From NCBI GenBank assembly GCA_030428945.1, contig JAUIEC010000005.1, positions 1 to 64,000 on the forward strand: DNA of 64,000 nucleotides. The letters run 5' to 3'. A program made the translations under genes and the position numbers. A model generated the notes under the pieces. It searched no databases, was not told the DNA's origin, and saw nothing but the letters and a program-made list of their open reading frames with translations. Shown here piece by piece: positions 1 through 9,184 of this stretch (position 1 is the stretch's first letter; every line of letters starts with the position of its first letter). The stretch is from Phycisphaerae bacterium. Lineage in GTDB: Bacteria > Planctomycetota > Phycisphaerae > UBA1845 > Fen-1342.

Positions 1-161
1 AGCACGGAAGAACCCGCCCTGGACGGGCGACCTGCGGCCCCGATTGGTGGTCAGGGACAGTGCCGGGGCTTTGTCCTTGCGGGTCGTGGACGCGAATCGG
101 TACGATCGTGGTCATGCGGGCGTCGAGGACGCTCGCTGAGGAGCTATTTGGGAAATGTCGA
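1..161 (+). repeat. Long inverted repeat, copy A
   Basis: This stretch reappears as its reverse complement at 2026-2165. The two copies are nearly identical except for about 23 extra bases in this copy (near 80-103) and a few substitutions. Together they bracket two convergent LamG genes. The right copy is continuous with a degraded IS3-type transposase fragment, so the repeat probably derives from a decayed mobile element. The window starts inside this copy, so its true left limit is unknown. Confidence 0.7.
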
Positions 162-352
162 ATAGTTGGCCAAAGCGAGGGGCGTGCTCGCTCTGAGTTA
201 CAGCAATAGCAAGTAGGAGAACACTCGCATTTTCAAATGCGTTGCATTGTGGCTCGCCTAAGAGCGTCAATCCCGTGTCCACGTAAGGTGGAGAACCTCA
301 ATCTCCTTAGGCGATTGGAGATCGGGCAATTCTAGCATCTAGAGGAAAGACA

Positions 353-1192
353 ATGGCGATTGAAAACGGGCTCGTCGGCTATTACTCTTTTGACAAGGGC
401 TTGAAGGCAGGAGGTGGGACGACAGCACCTGAGCTATATATTGTTGGATCAACAACTCAACTGTTACCCAAAGATGGCCGCAACGAAGGCGGGTGTCTAC
501 AGTTTTTTCGCCGTGACGCTGCGTCATTTGTCTTGGCGGCAGTTGCAGATTACCCTAACTTCGACTTTGAAGCAACTTACACTGTCCAGGTCTGGGCAAG
601 AATAAATCAGCCAGTAGCAGAAGAAATGGTGCTCATCGAAAAGTACGACGGATTCAGCAACAAGGCTGGATGGACACTGACGATACTCCCTGGGGAGTAC
701 GGGAAAATTCGAATCGACGGGCGCGGAAACGTCGGCGTCACCCAGGGGGAAGAGGGGCCCCCATACAAAATCGACCATTCTCAGTTGGGGAAAGCGTGGA
801 ACCACGTTGTTGCGACGCGCACACATGCGATGAGCAAGGGGGCAGGACACTACGATACGCTCATTTACCTGAATGGCTCGCTCGTAGCAAGCCGAGTCAA
901 TGAAACGGCCACTCATGCTGCAGCTTCAAACAGGCCGCTATGCATTGGTGCAAGGTGGGCACAGAAGGTAGTCAGTGATGGCGAATGGGTTTGCCAACAA
1001 GTCAAGACAACTGATGGCAATTACGCTACATCTTGCTATTGGCAAGAAAAAGGTGCGCGAGTTGAGACGAAAACAGAGTATCCATTTATTGGGCACATTG
1101 ATAGCGTTGCGTTGTGGAATCGCGGCTTCTCAGCTGCCGAGGTTACGCAGCTATTCAATGAAGACGATGAGGTAAAAAGAGTGTTGTCGTAA
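353..1192 (+). CDS. LamG/concanavalin-like domain protein
   Basis: The 279-residue protein is almost entirely one LamG-type jelly-roll domain. It opens with NGLVGYYSFDKG, has the central motif QVWARINQP, then WNHVVATR and YLNGSLVASR, and closes with FIGHIDSVALWNRGFSAAEV, the usual order of strands in LamG_3 proteins. Such domains bind carbohydrate or protein ligands. No signal peptide or membrane segment is visible, so the location is unclear. The ATG start is preceded by AGAGGA at a good distance. It converges on a second, shorter LamG gene 31 bases downstream, and both lie inside an inverted repeat. The ligand is unknown. Confidence 0.8.
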   Translation: MAIENGLVGYYSFDKGLKAGGGTTAPELYIVGSTTQLLPKDGRNEGGCLQFFRRDAASFVLAAVADYPNFDFEATYTVQVWARINQPVAEEMVLIEKYDGFSNKAGWTLTILPGEYGKIRIDGRGNVGVTQGEEGPPYKIDHSQLGKAWNHVVATRTHAMSKGAGHYDTLIYLNGSLVASRVNETATHAAASNRPLCIGARWAQKVVSDGEWVCQQVKTTDGNYATSCYWQEKGARVETKTEYPFIGHIDSVALWNRGFSAAEVTQLFNEDDEVKRVLS

Positions 1193-1223
1193 TGAGAAGT
1201 CAAAAGGGACGCGACATCTTTCC

Positions 1224-1931
1224 TCACTCTTGATCCGGGCGATCCGCTATGAGATCACCATCTATGAAGAGCACAACGCTATGGGCACTGCCAGCCGCCT
1301 TGCGTCGTACGACGACGTGGTGCCAACGCTGTGCCGAGAGACTCGGCAACTGCCCCGAGATCCGGTCACCGGCCGTCACTCGCACTCCCTTGGCATCGAA
1401 CCGCAGGCGCTGGTCTGACAGTTTCGTCAACGTCCAGCCGTTCCTGCCGTCGTAGGATTCAATGAGAACTTGTTCCCGGTCAAGCGAGTGCCAGTACACC
1501 CACATTTGGATTGTAGATTCACTGTCCTCAAAGTCCAGGTGACCACCATAGCCAGTCTCAGCCTGCAGGGATTTGCCCCGTGCCGGCTTGGGGAAATTCA
1601 CCGCACTTCCGAACCTACCCTTGTCAAACCCTACCACCTTCGGATTCTTCAACTTCCCGTGAGTCGCCGGCCGAACCGGCTTGAACGTGTCGTCAAACGG
1701 CCAATACACGAGGATGCTCTCCAAGAGTGGCCCGGAACTCGAGAATTGTGTGCCAAGAGGAGGCGTCCATTCATATGCAGACGGCGCTCCAAGCGTAACA
1801 GCTAAGCGACAAAGTAGAAACTTTGACACTTCGTTACTCCTCTTCTTCTCGGTGATCAAACCGGATTCACCGATCTCGTTGAGAGAATCTACAGAGCGCG
1901 GATGAAACCCAAACCTTCCCGCCACTCGCAT
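1224..1931 (-). CDS. LamG-domain protein, 3'-truncated paralogue
   Basis: The LamG signature is clear in the second half: ILVYWPFDD, TIQMWVYWHS, GWTLTKLSDQRLRFDAKG, WHHVVVRRKA and LFIDGDLIAD. It parallels the gene at 353-1192 but stops right after the DGDLIAD strand, so the last strands (the IDEVALW-like end) are missing. That suggests truncation of the 3' end. The reading frame stays open far upstream, but that part belongs to a transposase relic in another frame. I took the ATG at 1931, where sense-looking sequence begins; no good ribosome site is visible, so the start is uncertain. Confidence 0.55.
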   Translation of the reverse strand: MRVAGRFGFHPRSVDSLNEIGESGLITEKKRSNEVSKFLLCRLAVTLGAPSAYEWTPPLGTQFSSSGPLLESILVYWPFDDTFKPVRPATHGKLKNPKVVGFDKGRFGSAVNFPKPARGKSLQAETGYGGHLDFEDSESTIQMWVYWHSLDREQVLIESYDGRNGWTLTKLSDQRLRFDAKGVRVTAGDRISGQLPSLSAQRWHHVVVRRKAAGSAHSVVLFIDGDLIADRPDQE

Positions 1932-2025
1932 CGGAATCTGATACGTGAAGCATGATCGCGAGTTCCAATCGCGCCCAGAAAAGTCAACCCCTTCCCCATT
2001 CACCTGAACGCAAATCTGATTGAGG

Positions 2026-2165
2026 TCGACATTTCCCAAGTAGCTCCTCAGCGAGCGTCCTCGACGCCCGCATGACCACGATCGGCAAGGACAAAGCCCC
2101 GGCACTGTCCCTGAACACCAATCGGGGCCGCAGGTCGCCCGTCCAGGGCGGGTTTTTCGCTGCTC
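2026..2165 (-). repeat. Long inverted repeat, copy B
   Basis: Reverse complement of positions 1-161, lacking the 23-base stretch present in copy A. It directly adjoins the IS3-type transposase fragment at 2166-2440, read on the same strand. Confidence 0.7.
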
Positions 2166-2440
2166 GGCGTGAATTGGTCGCCATTCATCCGACCGCCACC
2201 GGTGGCCCGGCCCGCAGCCGCTCGATCCGGGCCAGGATCGCGGGTCACAGCCAGCCCGCCGCCGTCGAGATGAACGTGATGTCGGCGACCCATTCTGATT
2301 CGGTGCCGACGCGCTGAACTCGCGGTTCAGCAGGTCCTCAGCCACCGGCCAGGCGTGTGACGAGTCGGTCGTCAGACGAAACGCTGGAGTACGCGGCGTT
2401 GGTGGCGCAGTGTCAAGTTTTCCACGACGAGCGTTGCTCA
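2166..2440 (-). pseudogene. IS3-family transposase (orfB) fragment, frameshifted
   Basis: Read on the minus strand, one frame gives TDSSHAWPVAEDLLNREFSA followed by SAPNQ, and after a one-base shift the next frame gives EWVADITFISTAAGWL and then a stop. Joined, this is the classic IS3/IS2-group integrase stretch just before and around the first catalytic Asp (VADIT). Only this internal segment survives, so it is an inactive relic. It sits at the outer side of inverted-repeat copy B. Confidence 0.75.
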
Positions 2441-2502
2441 CCCGCAGAAAACATCGCTGGAACGAATAGCGCGAGGACGGAACAAGCCGGAAGTACAGCG
2501 TG

Positions 2503-2823
2503 TTACGACGTATTCAGGAGGATCGCAATGACAATCAACGTAATCCCGACAAGGGTCGCGATATACGCAAGAAAGAGATACTTTGCATGCATAAGGCGGA
2601 GGCGGCCCGCAGACGAAAGTCCTTTTAGCTCGTCCCAAGAGAAACCAGCTTTGTTTGCTAAGGCCGCCCTTTCATTCACGGGCACCAACTCCAATGCTCG
2701 AAGGAAGGCTCGTGCCTGGCTTCGCTTGTAGAGAAATGCAATCCAAGCGCCACCCAGGACGAGGTACGCAACAATCGCCAACGGATGGGACGCAATCGCA
2801 GAGAGCGTAGCGAAATTCGGCAA
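2503..2823 (-). CDS. Small two-TM membrane protein, paralogue of TPR-protein N-terminus
   Basis: A 106-residue protein with membrane segments at about 14-32 (IVAYLVLGGAWIAFLYK) and 82-103 (LFLAYIATLVGITLIVIAILL). The loop between them, with ALELVPVNERAALANKAGFSWDEL, aligns with SIELVPSDRRSSAAEKAGVAWDRI in the N-terminus of the TPR protein at 3526-5733, and the second TM follows in both. The two genes are divergent neighbours, so they probably arose by duplication of a membrane module. I do not recognise the family and assign no function. It may be a membrane anchor or partner for the TPR protein. Confidence 0.6.
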   Translation of the reverse strand: MPNFATLSAIASHPLAIVAYLVLGGAWIAFLYKRSQARAFLRALELVPVNERAALANKAGFSWDELKGLSSAGRLRLMHAKYLFLAYIATLVGITLIVIAILLNTS

Positions 2824-3525
2824 AGCGAAGCTCCTATTGCCTATGGGCTCTCTGACTACTCCGCCGAACTTAGCCCGGCGTTCAACAGGTGCCCGGAAAC
2901 CGTACTAGAATTCTCTCGGTTCCCCTCAATCTGTCAAATCTCTCCTGGCTTGTGCCTGCCTGAGCCCCCCGGATTCCGGATCTTCTCTGAGCCCGCCAAA
3001 CTACGGTTCTTCCGGGGTTTCCGGGGAATGCGATCCGTAGCCCCGCACAAGCCAGGATGGCCCGTCGCCCATAACTGCCTTGGTTCGCAATGGCTTGGGA
3101 GCTCGTAATGCCTCGTCAGATGTGCTGGTGGCAGCCTAGCGGAATCGAAGTTTTTTGCCGGGGCGTGGTTCAATCGAGTCACGCGAAACCGGCGCCACAG
3201 GTGGCCGAGAGTCACCGGAGCTTCAGCTGGATCCGCCCATTTGGCTCCTCTCAAATCCGTGATGAACCCAAACTACCTCGTGCCCGGGCACGTCTCTGGG
3301 GAAGAAGGAAACCCGAGGACGACGCAGCGAAGTCTCGCGGTGCGCCCGATACTGCGCGGAATGAACCCTGACGAACCTAGCCTCTTGCGGGCCGGCGACG
3401 CGGTCGGTACGATCGGACCGGAAAGACGCGCTCCCCACGCAACCGTGCAAGTGGCGCCGCCAGTGCCCACACTTCCTGCTGCATTCCCAACGGAGTGACG
3501 CGGCTGAGTCTGCTAGAGAGACGCG
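2824..3525. other. Intergenic region between divergent genes
   Basis: About 700 bases with no convincing gene on either strand; the short open frames are rich in Arg and Pro and resemble no family. It must hold the promoters for the divergent 2503-2823 and 3526-5733 genes, but I could not pick out firm -35/-10 boxes. Confidence 0.4.
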
Positions 3526-5733
3526 ATGAGAGAATGGGTTGCCTCGCACTGGCTACTAGTCTTCCCGGTTGGAATCCTCGCAGCCATAGCGATCGCTGCG
3601 GCCGCAGCGAGCGTACGGCGCCGGCAAGTGCTGAAGTCGATCGAGCTGGTCCCCTCAGATCGCCGGTCAAGCGCCGCCGAGAAAGCAGGTGTGGCGTGGG
3701 ATCGGATCTGCTACCTCGCCCCGAGAGATCGACTGCGAGTTGTGCTGGCAGGATACTGGCTGATCGCCTTCCTGTGCAGTTTGGCGGCGATGGGGATCGT
3801 CAGCGTCTCCGTAGTCATACGAAACTACGAGCTTACCAAGGCCTTGGGCGCCTTGGAGCAAGAGAAACGTGCGAAGACCACGGCCCTATCACAGAGAAGT
3901 GAGATTCAACGTCGGCATGACGAACTCCTCGAAAGGAATGCCCAACTCGACAACGTTCAAGCTAGGATCGCCGGAGGAGTCTCCTTCGCCGTTGAACTTG
4001 TCTATTCTCGAGAACCACAAGACCCCGTCATCGAGGCATTGGTTGAACATCTCAACAAAGCTATCCTCGCCACAACCGCACAGCCCTCGATCGGAGATTC
4101 CTTGCAAGAAGATCTTGCTGTGCGATCCGCCCAAGCGACAATCGCCAACGATGCAGACCAGTTTGCGCTGGCCGAACTGCTTGTAACAGAGCGAGACGAG
4201 TCATATGTCTTAAGAGAAGCAAGTCGCGTCCTAGAAGTTCGGGCTCGTTCACTCTGCGGACAGCGCAAATGGCAAGCGGCACTAGCTCGTTGCCAACAAA
4301 TCCTGGTTTTCCGGCCAGAAAGATACGACATTGCCGCACTTGCTGCTTCGTGCCTCTCCGAACTAGGAGAGAGTAAACTCGCGGCTCGCGAGTTTGACGC
4401 GATCGTGAAGAGGCTCGCGGCGAAGGAAACGACTGGCCGCCAGACGTTACATCTCGGATTGACGTACTCCAATCGCGGTTGCGTCAGGTTAGACCTCGGT
4501 CGCATCGAGAGTGCAATAGAGGACTTTGATCGAGCAATTTCCGTAATGGCGACGACCAAGGAGGCACGCCCGCACCATATCGCGACGCCGTACCTCAATA
4601 GAGGAAAGGCCCTGTGTGCGGCCGGGAAATACGCAGACGGTTGGGCGGATTTCGACATAGCGATTCAACTGCTAGAAGAATCCCAAGATCGAGGACTTGC
4701 GGATGTACGCCCGGCGCTATCGGTTGCGTACTACAACAGAGGCTTGGCTAGCCAAGATAGAGGCGACACCTTTCTCGCGATGTCAGACATGGAACGTGCC
4801 CGAAGCGAACTGTTGTTCATTTGGGACGGGAGACGCCCCGAGATTGCGAAAGGCATTGCGGACGTCCTAAACGCAATTGCTGGAATTCTGACGGAGACTG
4901 GGGACTACGGTTCGGCAATCACGGTTGCAGATGAGTGCTTGGCCATGCGATCCTTGATTGCCCAGACTGGCGACGTCGATTCTGTGCCACTAATTGAGGC
5001 TCTCAGCAACAGAGCAACCGCGCTATCGTTCGTTGGGCGGCTGGAGGAATCAAGATCCGGCCATGATCGAGCAGTGCGACTGCTGGAAGAGCTTGTATAC
5101 GTCAGTGGCCGGACCGAACTGCTGGACAAGTTGGCGACAGCCTATGCGAATCGCGGCCTGACAGCGCAATCATCCGGCGACACTCAGTTAGCGCTCCGCG
5201 ATTTCGGTTGCGCAATTGAGGCAAGCAGAGAGCGGATGTCGGAGGAGCCCGCGGGCGCTGTACGCAAGAGTCTAGCACTACAGCTATTGAACCGAGGTAA
5301 GCTTCGCAATAAGCTTAGCGACTACCCGGGAGCATTCACAGACCTCAACGAGTCAATTCAGATATGCGACAAGATCGCAAAGGAAGGACAGGAGGAAGTG
5401 CGCAGAGTGCGAAGCCAAGCGTTTTATACGCGTGCGATCGCGCGAGCGTCGCAAACACTAGGGCAAGCCAACGTTGGAGAGGGTCCAATCACCGCGAGCG
5501 ACCTGACTCAATTCGAAAACCCTATTGTTGTAAACACCGTGGTCACTGATTTAAAGATCTCAAAAGGAGATTTGAAGCAGGCGATCGCCGACCTCGAAGC
5601 CCTGGCTGGCGAAGGAAGAACAGAGGTGACGGACGATCTAACAGCAATACAACGGACGGCAGTCGCAATCGAGATGATCGTACTTACGCTGGAACAGATT
5701 TCAGTCAGTCCTGAGTTGCATGAGCCCCAGTGA
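3526..5733 (+). CDS. Membrane-anchored TPR-repeat protein, C-terminus cut by an IS
   Basis: The protein has a TM segment at about 9-30, a loop shared with the small protein at 2503-2823, a second TM at about 77-97, a charged coiled coil at about 105-145 (LEQEKRAKTTALSQRSEIQ), and then many tetratricopeptide repeats to the end. Typical repeats are LGLTYSNRGCVRLDLGRIES and TPYLNRGKALCAAGKYADGW. TPR arrays hold protein partners, so a scaffold role at the membrane is likely; the partner is unknown. The stop codon is the first three bases of an IS3-type remnant at 5731. The missing last 16 codons can be read at 6421-6474, so the protein is slightly shortened. No enzymatic domain is seen. Confidence 0.75.
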   Translation: MREWVASHWLLVFPVGILAAIAIAAAAASVRRRQVLKSIELVPSDRRSSAAEKAGVAWDRICYLAPRDRLRVVLAGYWLIAFLCSLAAMGIVSVSVVIRNYELTKALGALEQEKRAKTTALSQRSEIQRRHDELLERNAQLDNVQARIAGGVSFAVELVYSREPQDPVIEALVEHLNKAILATTAQPSIGDSLQEDLAVRSAQATIANDADQFALAELLVTERDESYVLREASRVLEVRARSLCGQRKWQAALARCQQILVFRPERYDIAALAASCLSELGESKLAAREFDAIVKRLAAKETTGRQTLHLGLTYSNRGCVRLDLGRIESAIEDFDRAISVMATTKEARPHHIATPYLNRGKALCAAGKYADGWADFDIAIQLLEESQDRGLADVRPALSVAYYNRGLASQDRGDTFLAMSDMERARSELLFIWDGRRPEIAKGIADVLNAIAGILTETGDYGSAITVADECLAMRSLIAQTGDVDSVPLIEALSNRATALSFVGRLEESRSGHDRAVRLLEELVYVSGRTELLDKLATAYANRGLTAQSSGDTQLALRDFGCAIEASRERMSEEPAGAVRKSLALQLLNRGKLRNKLSDYPGAFTDLNESIQICDKIAKEGQEEVRRVRSQAFYTRAIARASQTLGQANVGEGPITASDLTQFENPIVVNTVVTDLKISKGDLKQAIADLEALAGEGRTEVTDDLTAIQRTAVAIEMIVLTLEQISVSPELHEPQ

Positions 5734-6418
5734 CCCGCCCCCATCGTTCGTACCAGTTTCCATGGTAGTCGATCGCCAATCGTCCGGTGCAAATCCGCGT
5801 TCTGATCTCTGAGCGGGGTCGCTCGCGCCCTCCCCCCCCAGGTCATCCCTCGCTTCGCGGCCACGGCTTCCCCTGCTTGCTGCGTGAGCATCGTTTCGGC
5901 CACGGCCCTCACCCTTGACGGAGCCGTGGTCGACAACGATCCCTTCCTTTCGATCCGCTCGGATCGAGATCAGGCTGTCGAGGCTTTGGCTTCTGCGGCA
6001 GCCTTGAGCGCGGCCGGGGCTGGGGCGCGGTAGCCGCGCCTGCTGTGCGGCCGGATCCAGTTGTGGGTCGACCGCCAGCGCTCGATCAGCACCTGCGCCT
6101 CACGCAGCGTGTAGAAGATCTCGCCGTCGAGCAGCTCATCACGCAGCTTGCCGTTGAAGCTCTCGCAATGCCCGTTCTCCCACGGACTGCCCGGTTCGAT
6201 GTACAACGGTAGTAGGTCTGGTCCGTGATGCCGAGCTGCTTGCAGGCCTGGCTGATGCTCTTGCCCTGGCTGAGCAGAACCTCCGCCTCACGCAGCTTGT
6301 TCACGATCTGTTCGGCTGAATAACGCTTACCCGGCATGATCTGTCCCTCGTCCCTGTGGTCCAGCCCGCGTAGTCTACCCTGACATAACGGGTGGACCAG
6401 GTTTCGGGGGGCAGGTCA
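5731..6418 (-). mobile_element. IS3-family element, internally deleted remnant
   Basis: The ends TGACCCGCCCCC (left) and the complement of TGACCTGCCCCCCG (right) match the ends of the full copy at 25490-26941, and the left 240 bases are nearly identical to that copy. About 765 bases of the middle are missing: the reading jumps from orfA (DQTYYR) straight to late orfB (YIEPGSPWENG), at a point where both parental sites contain a GCTG-like tetranucleotide. CAG occurs just before the left end and two bases after the right end, a probable target duplication. The element cannot transpose by itself. Confidence 0.85.
5970..6337 (-). pseudogene. Fused remains of IS3 orfA and orfB
   Basis: The orfA part begins MPGKRYSAEQIVNKLREAEV and keeps only the helix-turn-helix up to ITDQTYYR. 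The frame that follows holds the end of orfB (YIEPGSPWENGHCESFNGKL to the C-terminus), including the third catalytic region with its Glu (CESFNGKLRDE). The two catalytic Asp residues are deleted, so no active transposase can be made. Confidence 0.85.
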
Positions 6419-6420
6419 AC

Positions 6421-6474
6421 CAGCCGGACGCGTTTGCGAGGGCCGAGTTCGCCATTGAGGACCAGTTGGCCTGA
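6421..6474 (+). other. Displaced 3' end of the TPR gene
   Basis: Removing the IS and one copy of CAG joins CAT GAG CCC CAG (5722-5730) to CCG GAC GCG TTT and onward to a stop at 6472-6474, giving the extra residues PDAFARAEFAIEDQLA in the same frame as the TPR protein. This supports the CAG duplication as the insertion scar. It is an inference from frame continuity. Confidence 0.55.
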
Positions 6475-6883
6475 GAGGATCGTGAGGTATGTAAAGAAAC
6501 CCTAACACAAGGGCAGCACTTCCGCGTCGCCGCATTCGCATCTGGATTGGCTTTTGTCGTCGGACACTACCCGCGACTCCTTCAGCAACTCATGGGGAAA
6601 CGCTGCCTAGCCGCGCGGAACAAGCCAGCGTAGATCCCACTCTTGACCATTGGAGTCGCCTCTCGACTGCTTCAGGTGGGGACCAGTTGGGGACGGCAGT
6701 GGAGTCCGCTCACGTTCGAGGCGGAGTACCTGGACTGGCCGGCGGGCCAGATGGGGTTCACGTTGCCCGCGGCGAGGTCGGCGAAGAACAGACGTTGCGT
6801 CCCAGCCGTGACCGAGGTGCCCCGCCAACTGGGTTTTCTCGAACAAGGTCGGCAGAATGCGTTCCCGTCCTCTTAATACCACG
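6475..6883. other. Intergenic region, nothing recognised
   Basis: Open frames exist on both strands (for example 6607-6909 minus) but none resembles a known family or has a ribosome site. I see no hairpin or RNA gene here. Confidence 0.35.
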
Positions 6884-7621
6884 TTACGGCAACTGTGTGC
6901 CCTTTGCAAAAGATGAACTGACGCTCTCTTCGCGAGACTCCCAATACGCGAAGTACGTGTCGAACCAGTCGTTCTCTTTCAGAATCACGCGTTCATTCTC
7001 AACGCTACTTGCAAGCAGAACGTACGGCTCTCGAAAGTCATTGCCGTGCGGAGACTCGTCATCCGGTGCGTAGCCACCAAACAGGGCGACATCCGCATCG
7101 AATGTGATAACGTACTTCATAGGGACGTCGTCGTACAGTACGACCTTGAGTTGCCCAATCGTCCCAGCCCTCTGCAATTCCCTCCACTTAGACCGAAGAT
7201 CGGCTACCAGGCCATTGAGTTTACCAGCATCTTTGATGCGCCCTCGTTCGTCGAATCGATGCAGCATTATTCTGCACTCGCCTATGTGAATACGAACGTC
7301 TCTGAGGATCGGCAGGATCACCTCTGAGGTAATCGCAGAGATGCGAAGCACTTTCACTCGGCCGCGTTTCGACTCGATGGCCTTGCGGATTGCGTCGCTG
7401 ATGTCCATATGGAAAACGGTGGTCGCGCTGGCCTTGAACTGATCCAGTTTCTTGTCAAAGTAGAAGATGAAGCCGGCGAGCACGGCTACGCCGATGCCGA
7501 CGACCCTCTTCGTGTCAAGGCTTGGTGCGAACTGCACTAGCGTTGACCAAAAGCAAAGGACTATGACCAAGACAACAAGACCAAGATACATGATGTATCG
7601 AGGGACGTTCTTAAGTGACAT
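6884..7621 (-). CDS. Two-TM membrane protein of unknown function
   Basis: The 245-residue protein starts with two membrane segments (about 10-30, YLGLVVLVIVLCFWS, and 39-56, VVGIGVAVLAGFIFYF), followed by a soluble domain of about 185 residues. That domain alternates predicted strands and helices (VKVLRISAITSEVI, CRIMLHRFDERG, LKVVLYDDVPMKYVITFDAD), somewhat like phospholipase-D-fold proteins, but no HKD motif is present. It is the third gene of an apparent operon behind a methyltransferase and a cupin protein, 14 bases after the latter. I do not assign a function. Confidence 0.6.
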   Translation of the reverse strand: MSLKNVPRYIMYLGLVVLVIVLCFWSTLVQFAPSLDTKRVVGIGVAVLAGFIFYFDKKLDQFKASATTVFHMDISDAIRKAIESKRGRVKVLRISAITSEVILPILRDVRIHIGECRIMLHRFDERGRIKDAGKLNGLVADLRSKWRELQRAGTIGQLKVVLYDDVPMKYVITFDADVALFGGYAPDDESPHGNDFREPYVLLASSVENERVILKENDWFDTYFAYWESREESVSSSFAKGTQLP

Positions 7622-7635
7622 AACATCGCGCCCCG

Positions 7636-7995
7636 TTATTCGTTGAGTCTCGCAAAGAAGAACACATTATCGTCTTCGCCTGTGTTCTCGAGGCGATGGC
7701 TGAGACCCGCGGGACTGTACAGCGCATCTCCCGCTGCGTACTCAAAACGCGTTCCGTCTTCATATTCAATAGTACCTACGCCTTGGAGCACAACAAAGAA
7801 CTCGTCCACGCCATCGTGCTTGTGCCAGTCGAAGACACCTCCCTTGCGCAAGTAGCCCTTGGTCAACGCTTCGAACTGGGCCGAAACCACATCGTCTTCG
7901 CGACTGAAGACCAACTGGCGACTTCCAGTACCGCCATGTGCGTGTTCGATAGGTATCGCCGAGAGGTTTTTTTTCACGGGTTTACGATTGGTCAT
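7636..7995 (-). CDS. Cupin-domain protein
   Basis: A 119-residue single-domain cupin. The first metal-binding motif is visible as DWHKHDGVDEFFVVLQG (two His, one Glu) and the second as PAGLSHRLENTG (His). This geometry binds one divalent metal in small enzymes and sensors. Its start overlaps the stop of the upstream methyltransferase by four bases, so the two are translationally coupled. The substrate cannot be told from sequence. Confidence 0.8.
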   Translation of the reverse strand: MTNRKPVKKNLSAIPIEHAHGGTGSRQLVFSREDDVVSAQFEALTKGYLRKGGVFDWHKHDGVDEFFVVLQGVGTIEYEDGTRFEYAAGDALYSPAGLSHRLENTGEDDNVFFFARLNE

Positions 7996-8804
7996 TCCTT
8001 CGAGTCCTTTCTCGCAATGGTCCTGGTTGTGCCGAAAGTATGTCTAATGCTGCCATCTTGCATATTCGATGCAAGCTGCGACGCCCCTAACTCCAGCTCT
8101 TCATTCGTCAGCCGCTCAAGAATGGAGTATGCCCGATCGATCAGCGGCTCTACGTAGTCCTCTTTCGTGGCATACACTGTCGATTCATCCACCGCGTCGG
8201 AGTGGATTTCGACGAAACCATTTTCCGTCAACGCCTTCTCAATCACTGCCGTGTCTGGCGTCCTCGCGCAGTCATGCGCCAACAATCCGTCGAATGCCTG
8301 GAGCCACTCTATCTGTTTCAACTGCGCGTGTGACGGACTCCTGATGATCAGCGACCCACCTTGCCGCAGCAACACTCGAAGCTTGTACAAAAGCGGACCC
8401 AGCTCGTCGAACGCATGAAGCGCTTCCGACACTAAGATCACATCGAAGCCAGGCTCGTGTTGATAGGTCAGGATATCGCACTGACAAGCCGTCACACTCC
8501 TCACTGGCAGACTGCGAGCCAGCTCGCGGCATTGCGCAATCATAGCACGCGACCGATCGACGCCGAAGACGCGGGTGGAGCTTCCGAGGGCTTCCGCAAT
8601 CGGGATGGTCAATCGACCAGGCCCACAGCACGCATCTAGAACGTCAGCTCGGCTAGGGACGATAGGGAGTAGGCGAGCAACAGAGTCAACCCAGAACCTC
8701 AACGCTGACGCAGCGATTCGCCGGTGGCGTAGAAAGGCCCGGACGTACGCGGGACTCTCAAACGACGATGTCCGATCACGGTGTCTCTCGTTCGCGGCAC
8801 TCAT
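7992..8804 (-). CDS. Class I SAM-dependent methyltransferase
   Basis: A 270-residue Rossmann-fold methyltransferase. Motif I is DACCGPGRLTIPIAEALG (about 56-73), the acidic residue ending strand 2 is in VFGVDRSRAMI, and motif IV is FDVILVSEALHAF. The C-terminal third is all-helical and may define the substrate. The ATG has GGAG and TAGG upstream. It is first in the operon with the cupin and the two-TM protein. The target is not evident; the fold fits small-molecule methyltransferases better than DNA methyltransferases because no NPPY-type motif is present. Confidence 0.8.
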   Translation of the reverse strand: MSAANERHRDRTSSFESPAYVRAFLRHRRIAASALRFWVDSVARLLPIVPSRADVLDACCGPGRLTIPIAEALGSSTRVFGVDRSRAMIAQCRELARSLPVRSVTACQCDILTYQHEPGFDVILVSEALHAFDELGPLLYKLRVLLRQGGSLIIRSPSHAQLKQIEWLQAFDGLLAHDCARTPDTAVIEKALTENGFVEIHSDAVDESTVYATKEDYVEPLIDRAYSILERLTNEELELGASQLASNMQDGSIRHTFGTTRTIARKDSKE

Positions 8805-9184
8805 CCTAACGCTCCAGCGACTCGTACTCGAGCCACGTTGTTCAGCAGTGTACGGGCGGCTCAGGAACTCATCGTTACAACAGCGCGTTCTGATTCTAAT
8901 GGCTCGACCACACCTGTCGTTCCGGTTGATTCCGTCATCCTTAACAGGCCGCTAGACTGAAGAACGACTTAGGCTTCAGTGCCATCAGCCTCGATTGCCG
9001 TGTTCGGCCATCGGACCCCGCACCCTCCAAGGGTGAAACTCGTCCATCGAGCAAGTGTTTCCGTGCGGCCGGGACGTTTTTTAGGTTCATCACGGGTTTC
9101 CGGGACGGTTTTGGGGGGGGCTGACCACAGGTTGAAAGAGCGAAGCCGAGCGTTCGCTCGTAAGCCTATGTTTTTGCGGGGTTT
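8805..9184. other. Intergenic region with probable IS-end debris
   Basis: No gene is supported. The stretch from about 9060 to 9190 has a run of eight G and a sequence that reads like the degenerate end of an insertion element, and it directly precedes the truncated relaxase gene, which may therefore have lost its 5' end to an insertion or deletion here. Confidence 0.3.

Noticed and set aside
1932..2441. Upstream extension of the minus-strand LamG frame to a 405-residue protein
   Set aside because: This part overlaps the inverted repeat and an IS3 transposase relic in another frame; its residues are rich in Arg, Pro and Cys and show no fold.
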